Part shown: positions 59,081-64,000 of the stretch, piece by piece
Layout of the letters: each line of letters starts with the position of its first letter
How positions within the stretch are numbered: the stretch's first letter is position 1
Source of the DNA: Chrysophaeum taylorii
Taxonomy: Eukaryota > Sar > Pelagophyceae > Pelagomonadales > Pelagomonadaceae
Direction: 5' to 3'
NCBI GenBank assembly: GCA_029834535.1
Contig: JAQMWT010000043.1
Location: forward strand, 26,268-90,267
DNA length: 64,000 bases
Notes under the pieces: model-generated
The model's database searches: none
Told to the model about the DNA's origin: nothing
Seen by the model: the letters and a program-made list of their open reading frames with translations, nothing else
Position numbers and translations under genes: made by a program

Positions 59081-62000
59081 ATGGAGATAAACGCAGACGT
59101 GCGTGAGGAAGAATCTCCTCCAGTTCTTCCCGCCGCCCCTGAGATAGGCCGCGAGGAAGGTGAATTAAGAGAGGCCGAGGCAGTCGACGTTGCTGACGTG
59201 CCCCCTGATGTGCCTCCGGATACTGCCATTTTTTCGCCGTTGAGTCCAACGACTCCGGACCGTGGCGAGCGTGTTACTATTGAGCGCGGATCTGCTGCCC
59301 GAAGTCGACTTCGTGAAGACCTCGAGCAGAGACGTCGCGAAAATGAACGATTAGCTGAGCGTTTTGCCAAGCAAGATGCGGATAAACCGTCTGGGAATGC
59401 GGATCCGCTGATCTTACGAGATCCTTTTTTGTGGGGCAAGAGAACGTGCCCGCACTGTGGGTTCTTCTGGACCACGCATGATGAAGATGAACACGGAAAT
59501 CGCGTAGTTTGCAACCGCGATCCGGATCGTTACTACTGTGCGATGTGGAAGCGAGTTCGTAAGCAGAAGAAGCAGCCCATATCGCGGTCCGATTGGGCGA
59601 AGCGTGATGATGCATCTCATGCGAACGCCACGCACGGATCGGAGCCTTCTAATGAAATTCAAACGGCCCTCACCGATCTTGGAACCACAATGGCGACCAT
59701 GGTGAGCGAGGTCAGAGGCATCAAGGATACTACGTCGTTCTCTACACGACAGCGAGACGGACGATCACCTTCTAGAAGATCGTCGCGCCGACATCGAAGC
59801 CAGAGCCCTGATCGAAAAGCCCATACTGCTCAAAGCAGCCCGAGTCCTTGCCGTCACCGGAGCTCTAGTCGCAATTCGCGCCGGCGCCGACGTCATCGAC
59901 ATTACGATGACGAGTATGACGGAGGCAGATATCAGGATAGTTTGGGACATTCGAGCGCAACTTTCGCGTTCCAATCTTTATGCGACGCGCCGCCAATGTC
60001 GGGGGTTGTCTTTTACCTGACGGCGCTCCCTGCCCGAGTCTCTGATGATGTTGCCGATGTCGCTGTAACGAGCAGCCATCGTTTGCAACAGGAGCAAAAT
60101 ACCACCAACGCTCGGGTCGTTCGGTGGCCTTCTACGTTGTATGTGGAAGCAATATCCGATGCTACTTTGGATTCTCCGTACTACTGGGAAGACTCAGATT
60201 CGGAGACCGACGAACCCATGCCGCAGGTTCCAGTGTCCCCCCATTCGTCAATGTGCATGTCTTGCAGGGCAGTTCATGATGATGACGTTAGACCTTTTGA
60301 GTTGACGTCGGGGACGACGCCTTCTTTTCCTGCGGGCCCCCCCGAGACCGTTTTAGCCGTTTTAGCCGATGTTCTAGCCGATACAGTTTTGGTCGCAGCA
60401 GAGCAGACCACAGCGGCGCCGATGGAGGAGAAGTTGACGGGAATGTCCGATTTGATGGACGAGAAACGACGATTACCCGAAGAGATAAAGGAGGAGATAT
60501 ATGTGCCTCCGATTGAGAAGTGTCAGAATTTGTTGTCAGCGAAACTGGGGAATGAAGAAGCAGCCGAAGCGGCGAGCGCCAATATAGACTCAGCGGCGAG
60601 ATGTAGAACGCCAGATATAGCAGCGGTGACGATGCAGATTCCGGGCGATGCGAAACCGGAGATACGATGTCATCACACTGCACTGTCGCCGAGCGATGGG
60701 GAAAAGATCGAGCAAGACCTCATCACCATCGGCTGCCTGGACCCTGGTACCCTCACGTTTATAGTTGGTCATATTTATAGACGACGAGACGGGCCGAAGT
60801 TCGCAACGACTTTAGGCGTGGATGGAATGGCTGATGTCTCTTATATTTGTCGTGGGATGGTTGAAAAACTGGAAAAGGATAGCATCATCCTTGACCGGGG
60901 CGATCTTCCAGTCGAGCGCACACTGTACGGGTCAGGATTGAATAAGACGACTATCCACAAATGGGTCGCATTGCGGATTGCGCTTGCGGACGACGTGGCC
61001 GTTCCCGTTGTTGCTATTGTGGCCGATACTAATCATCTATTTTTGCTGGGAGCGCGCGATATTCGGGTGTTTGGAGCCATAGTGGACTACCCGCGAAATC
61101 GCATTGCGTTTCTCCGCACACAAGTCGCTTATGGGCGCAAGAAGTTAAAAGTGCAGGATCGACGAGTCGATTCTCCGATTTTGACGTTCAGAACAACTTA
61201 TGACGAGAGCAATCCCGTGGTAGTTCAGGTTTATGGGCAACAGCACCATGCGATGCAAAAGAGCCAGAGCACAGTTGAGAACCGAGTCTACGCTCGCTTG
61301 TGCAAGATTGAAGACCTCCAGCGTCCACCGCCGAAACGAGCGGGAGCTTCGACGACTTGGGGAGTCCCTCCAGTTATGCCTTCTCAAAGTTCGAACAGCG
61401 ATGCCTATGAAGTGATAGCCTATGCTGCGCGCACGATGAAGGTCGAGCCTGGGCGCACCTACTGCGTGCCAGTCGCTCTTTCAGAGCCCATGGAAAACGG
61501 GCATGTTTTCGTTGCTACGTCTTCTGGGTACGAGCAACTCGGGGTAGTCGATGGAATGTGTTCTTCTCATGAGGATCATGATAAGTTCGCAACTCGAGTG
61601 GCGATATCCTCTACCCAAGATGTGCCGACCGTGATCACTCAAGGTGAAGTCCTTGCTTTGGGCGATATTGTTCGTTTTGATGACGAGCTGAATGCTGAGA
61701 CGGTCGACGATTTAACGAAGAATGGTGAAGCCGAATCTAACAAGGCTAGTGTATCATTTACTGTTTCGGTCGCAAGCCATCTGACTCAAGGCGATGCGGC
61801 TCCCGAACCGATGCTTTTGAGCTCGGTGCAGAAGGCGTCTCCTTCTGCCTATAAGAAGAAGAATTCTCGTCAAGAATCGCTCGATAACGACGATTTCGAC
61901 CGACGAACTGACGAGGAGGAAAAGAAATGCCGAGAAGTTGCAGAATGCGAGATTCGCCGAAGGTTTGAAAAGGTCCACTGGGTGCCGATCACGTATCGCA

Positions 62001-62782
62001 AGGTTGTGATGCTCTTCGGCGGCGCCGGAGGAAGTACTTTAGGACTGCAACGAGCGAACGAGTTGTGCGGGACGTCGTTTCGAGTCGTCCTTGCTCTTGA
62101 CTCTTCAACAGCTGCCAACAAGGTTCATCAGAAGAATTTTCCGAAGATACCTGTGGTTCAGCACACGCTCTGCGGACGATATGACTCGACCCTCCGACTG
62201 ATCCAGGCTTATTTGCCTGAAGCGGAATGGTCATCGTCGATGTGTATAGCGTCTCCACCCTGCGTTCATTCAGCACTCTGCAACTTGACATCCAGAGATG
62301 TTGACAAGGGTGTTACGGCCACTAACTGGACGATGAAGCTGTGCAAAATGGCTGGCTTCATGATGTGGCTGATTGAACAGGAGGCGTCCATTATTTCTTA
62401 TATAGCGCGCTTACACCCTTACGTGTACGTCGTCAATTTTCGTGATATCACGCCCACTCTGATGAGCTCTCGCGTGCGATTCTTGGTTTCCAGTCGCCCA
62501 CTGCACTTGCAAGAGGCTCCGAAGACATGTGTGAACATGCAACAAAAATTTGCTGCAGCTTTAGGTTATGCTCATGAACGCCACCTTCTCCAGCTGAATA
62601 ATCTTGGCTCGTCCCGAGAAGCAACAGACACGGCTTACACCGTTACGCGAGTTCCTCTTCGTCTGGGACCGCATCGCTCGGACACTCAGCCTTTGACTCT
62701 CGAGATGACGGCCGAGAACTCACGATGCCGGTGGATCATGATTGGGCTAGCTTGTCTAAGACAGATTCGTTCAAACATTTAG
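59081..62782 (+). CDS. Retrotransposon polyprotein: gag-like, protease-like, C5-DNA methyltransferase
   Basis: Intact 1,233-aa ORF. Residues 1-120 are acidic then a basic coiled coil. About 123-155 is a Cys/His cluster (CPHCGFFWTTHDEDEHG, VCNRDP..YYC) like a nucleic-acid-binding gag finger. About 227-285 is an Arg/Ser-rich stretch. Near 579 a retropepsin-like region reads LGVDGMADVSYI, aligning with xVDTGADVSLI, followed by LFLLGARDIRVFGAIVDY (family ILGMDWL....IDF). From about 973 the methyltransferase motifs appear in order: I (VVMLFGGAGGSTLGL), II (VLALDSSTAANKVHQKNFP), IV (ASPPCVHSALCN, with the PPC catalytic Cys near 1061), a VI-like Glu (MWLIEQEAS, cf. ENV) and VIII-like (MSSRVRFLVSS, cf. 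QxRxR). Motifs I and IV are convincing; VI and VIII are weaker. The target-recognition region and motif X were not identified. Confidence 0.85.
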   Translation: MEINADVREEESPPVLPAAPEIGREEGELREAEAVDVADVPPDVPPDTAIFSPLSPTTPDRGERVTIERGSAARSRLREDLEQRRRENERLAERFAKQDADKPSGNADPLILRDPFLWGKRTCPHCGFFWTTHDEDEHGNRVVCNRDPDRYYCAMWKRVRKQKKQPISRSDWAKRDDASHANATHGSEPSNEIQTALTDLGTTMATMVSEVRGIKDTTSFSTRQRDGRSPSRRSSRRHRSQSPDRKAHTAQSSPSPCRHRSSSRNSRRRRRHRHYDDEYDGGRYQDSLGHSSATFAFQSLCDAPPMSGVVFYLTALPARVSDDVADVAVTSSHRLQQEQNTTNARVVRWPSTLYVEAISDATLDSPYYWEDSDSETDEPMPQVPVSPHSSMCMSCRAVHDDDVRPFELTSGTTPSFPAGPPETVLAVLADVLADTVLVAAEQTTAAPMEEKLTGMSDLMDEKRRLPEEIKEEIYVPPIEKCQNLLSAKLGNEEAAEAASANIDSAARCRTPDIAAVTMQIPGDAKPEIRCHHTALSPSDGEKIEQDLITIGCLDPGTLTFIVGHIYRRRDGPKFATTLGVDGMADVSYICRGMVEKLEKDSIILDRGDLPVERTLYGSGLNKTTIHKWVALRIALADDVAVPVVAIVADTNHLFLLGARDIRVFGAIVDYPRNRIAFLRTQVAYGRKKLKVQDRRVDSPILTFRTTYDESNPVVVQVYGQQHHAMQKSQSTVENRVYARLCKIEDLQRPPPKRAGASTTWGVPPVMPSQSSNSDAYEVIAYAARTMKVEPGRTYCVPVALSEPMENGHVFVATSSGYEQLGVVDGMCSSHEDHDKFATRVAISSTQDVPTVITQGEVLALGDIVRFDDELNAETVDDLTKNGEAESNKASVSFTVSVASHLTQGDAAPEPMLLSSVQKASPSAYKKKNSRQESLDNDDFDRRTDEEEKKCREVAECEIRRRFEKVHWVPITYRKVVMLFGGAGGSTLGLQRANELCGTSFRVVLALDSSTAANKVHQKNFPKIPVVQHTLCGRYDSTLRLIQAYLPEAEWSSSMCIASPPCVHSALCNLTSRDVDKGVTATNWTMKLCKMAGFMMWLIEQEASIISYIARLHPYVYVVNFRDITPTLMSSRVRFLVSSRPLHLQEAPKTCVNMQQKFAAALGYAHERHLLQLNNLGSSREATDTAYTVTRVPLRLGPHRSDTQPLTLEMTAENSRCRWIMIGLACLRQIRSNI

Positions 62783-63978
62783 CGTCTGTCGTCCCTCCAG
62801 ACACTCTTGCGATTTTAGCAGTCGATCTGCACAACTCCGTCACCAGAGATTTCCGCCAAAGTGGTGAAGTTCTGCCGACCGCGTTGAGCCCGACAGATCG
62901 ATCCTTTGAGCAGTATTTGCGAATCTCCGACACCACCTTTCGTCACGTAGAGATTCCGCTGTTAAATACGCGTACTCGTGTCGTTAAGTGGGTGTCAAAA
63001 GATGATCTCCAGGATCCCACTAAATGGGAACCGCCAGAAGTTCCTATGCTTCCGCTTCCAACAGATGCGCCGGGGACGGCTCATGCTTTTTCTGCTGCCC
63101 CCCCCCCCCGACAATCGAAAGTGGACGTTCCGCCGGATCCTGAACCTGAACAGGAGCCGAAAGTAAGGCGCGAGCCGAATGTGCGCGTCAAAGGTGAAAA
63201 GATCAATAAGAGCCACCCTGAGGTGAGGTTCAAATACGAAGAAAAGTTCGATGTGCCATGGAAGGATGCGCCGCGCGATGCGGACGGTGTACCGTTACCG
63301 CAGATTCCCGAGCACGTCAAGGACAATGATGCGACGAAAGTCGTAATTCCGACGAAGGAAGAAGTTGAAAAGGTTGTTCGAGATCTAGGAATTCCCGACA
63401 ACCCGCATCTGGATGATGATGCGAAGATGATGTTGAGCCATTGCGTGCAATACGCGTGGGCTTTCTTTGATCCGATTATGAGACCCGTGGACTCGCCACC
63501 GGTTTCTCTACGATTTAAAGACGCAAACCCACGACCGATCAAGATGACGCCTTATAGGTTGACGCCAGCAAAGCTCGAGTGTCTCAGAAAGCAGATCACT
63601 GAGTGGTGTCGCGATGGAGTCATCCGACCGGCGAACTCTCCGTGGGGATTCCCTGTACTGATGCTGCCTAAGAAGGGAGCAGAGGCCGGGACGTCGAATG
63701 CTTTTCGTGCTGCAGTTGACTTGCGTCAGCTCAATGATCAGCTGGTCAATGACAGTTGGCCGAATATTCGTCAAGATGATGCTTTGGCTTTTCTTGCCAT
63801 GCGCCGTTGGCGGACGTGCATTGATATTCGATGGGGTTATCATAACTACGTTTGGACGCCGCTGCTCAGGACGCCGTTACGATGGTTAGTCCACTTGGAG
63901 CCCATAGTTTCTTGGCGCTTGCCTCTAGGAGGAAAACAGCAGGAGCTCTTTTGTAAGCAGATGGCTAGCAATACGTAA
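62725..63978 (+). CDS. pol: Ty3/Gypsy pol, reverse transcriptase N-terminal half, truncated by frameshift
   Basis: The ORF starts with ATG 58 nt before the first ORF ends, in the -1 frame relative to it. About 270 residues of charged, Pro-rich linker precede the RT (DVPPDPEPEQEPKVRREPN). The RT shows MTPYRLTPAKLECLRKQI, DGVIRPANSPWGFPVLMLPKK, FRAAVDLRQLNDQLVNDSWP and CIDIRWGYHNY, the standard Gypsy RT fingers and start of the palm with the first catalytic Asp. After GYHNYVW the match moves to another frame (MVSPLGAHSFLALAS, cf. FVTPLGLFEFLVMPF), and the open frame ends at 63978 before the YxDD motif. So this copy is mutated here, or the sequence has an error. Confidence 0.85.
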   Translation: MPVDHDWASLSKTDSFKHLASVVPPDTLAILAVDLHNSVTRDFRQSGEVLPTALSPTDRSFEQYLRISDTTFRHVEIPLLNTRTRVVKWVSKDDLQDPTKWEPPEVPMLPLPTDAPGTAHAFSAAPPPRQSKVDVPPDPEPEQEPKVRREPNVRVKGEKINKSHPEVRFKYEEKFDVPWKDAPRDADGVPLPQIPEHVKDNDATKVVIPTKEEVEKVVRDLGIPDNPHLDDDAKMMLSHCVQYAWAFFDPIMRPVDSPPVSLRFKDANPRPIKMTPYRLTPAKLECLRKQITEWCRDGVIRPANSPWGFPVLMLPKKGAEAGTSNAFRAAVDLRQLNDQLVNDSWPNIRQDDALAFLAMRRWRTCIDIRWGYHNYVWTPLLRTPLRWLVHLEPIVSWRLPLGGKQQELFCKQMASNT

Positions 63979-64000
63979 TCAACGAAGTACACCGAAAAAG

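Larger units (their letters stand above)
59081..64000 (+). mobile_element. Ty3/Gypsy retrotransposon encoding a DNA methyltransferase domain (partial)
   Basis: Two overlapping ORFs give the order gag-like, retropepsin-like, C5-cytosine methyltransferase, reverse transcriptase. The RT palm begins in the window and is broken near 63.85 kb. RNase H, integrase and the 3' LTR, if present, lie beyond the window. Codon use is markedly less GC-rich than in the host genes. The coding start at 59081 is used as the left limit because the 5' LTR is unresolved. Confidence 0.85.

Overview
The window is eukaryotic nuclear DNA. Its genes use AUG starts and are GC-rich. They are separated by almost no spacer within islands, and several are cut by very short GT-AG introns (35-44 nt and one of 92 nt, inferred from reading-frame and family continuity). 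The gene set (SYS1, gamma-SNAP, DGAT2, long-chain acyl-CoA synthetase, TAG lipase, tandem-pore K+ channel, WWE/PH/RING/EF-hand proteins, DeSI peptidase) and the low-complexity acidic, Ser and Pro runs suggest a unicellular alga or protist. A stramenopile, perhaps pelagophyte-like, is my best guess; this is inference, not proof.

Layout. 1-3.5 kb: repeat-rich DNA with a decayed Copia integrase on the minus strand. 3.5-9.9 kb: a gene island with a five-domain ubiquitin-ligase-like protein, a small membrane ORF, SYS1 and an EamA/DMT transporter. 9.9-13.5 kb: noncoding repeats. 13.5-18.4 kb: two nested Copia retrotransposons with very short LTRs, each bounded by a 5-bp target-site duplication. 18.4-27.1 kb: three triacylglycerol-metabolism genes in a row (acyl-CoA synthetase, DGAT2, patatin/SDP1-type lipase). 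27.2-28.9 kb: a decayed ORF with a 60-bp tandem repeat. 28.9-37.2 kb: a very dense island of kinase, plastid/secretory membrane protein, K+ channel, 2OG-oxygenase/sulfotransferase fusion, DeSI peptidase, an unknown protein, a receiver-like protein and a DJ-1/Hsp31 protein. 37.7-58.4 kb: an 18.5-kb segment bracketed by two inverted ~1.1-kb Helitron derivatives. It holds a small EF-hand-like gene, a decayed non-LTR reverse transcriptase, a 587-aa secreted orphan, gamma-SNAP and a coiled-coil protein, set in degenerate repeats. 58.4-64 kb: the 5' part of a Ty3/Gypsy retrotransposon that runs off the window.

The most striking item is the Ty3/Gypsy element. Between its protease region and its reverse transcriptase, the long ORF carries a domain with the core motifs of a C5-cytosine DNA methyltransferase. 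Other highlights are a gag-less Copia family, a Copia LTR 34 bp upstream of the acyl-CoA synthetase ATG, neighbouring genes that overlap or abut (TGATG overlap, 4-bp spacer, touching convergent stop codons), a K+ channel with an altered second selectivity filter, and two unusual domain fusions.

All calls come from reading the sequence by eye. No database search, structure prediction or transcript data was available.
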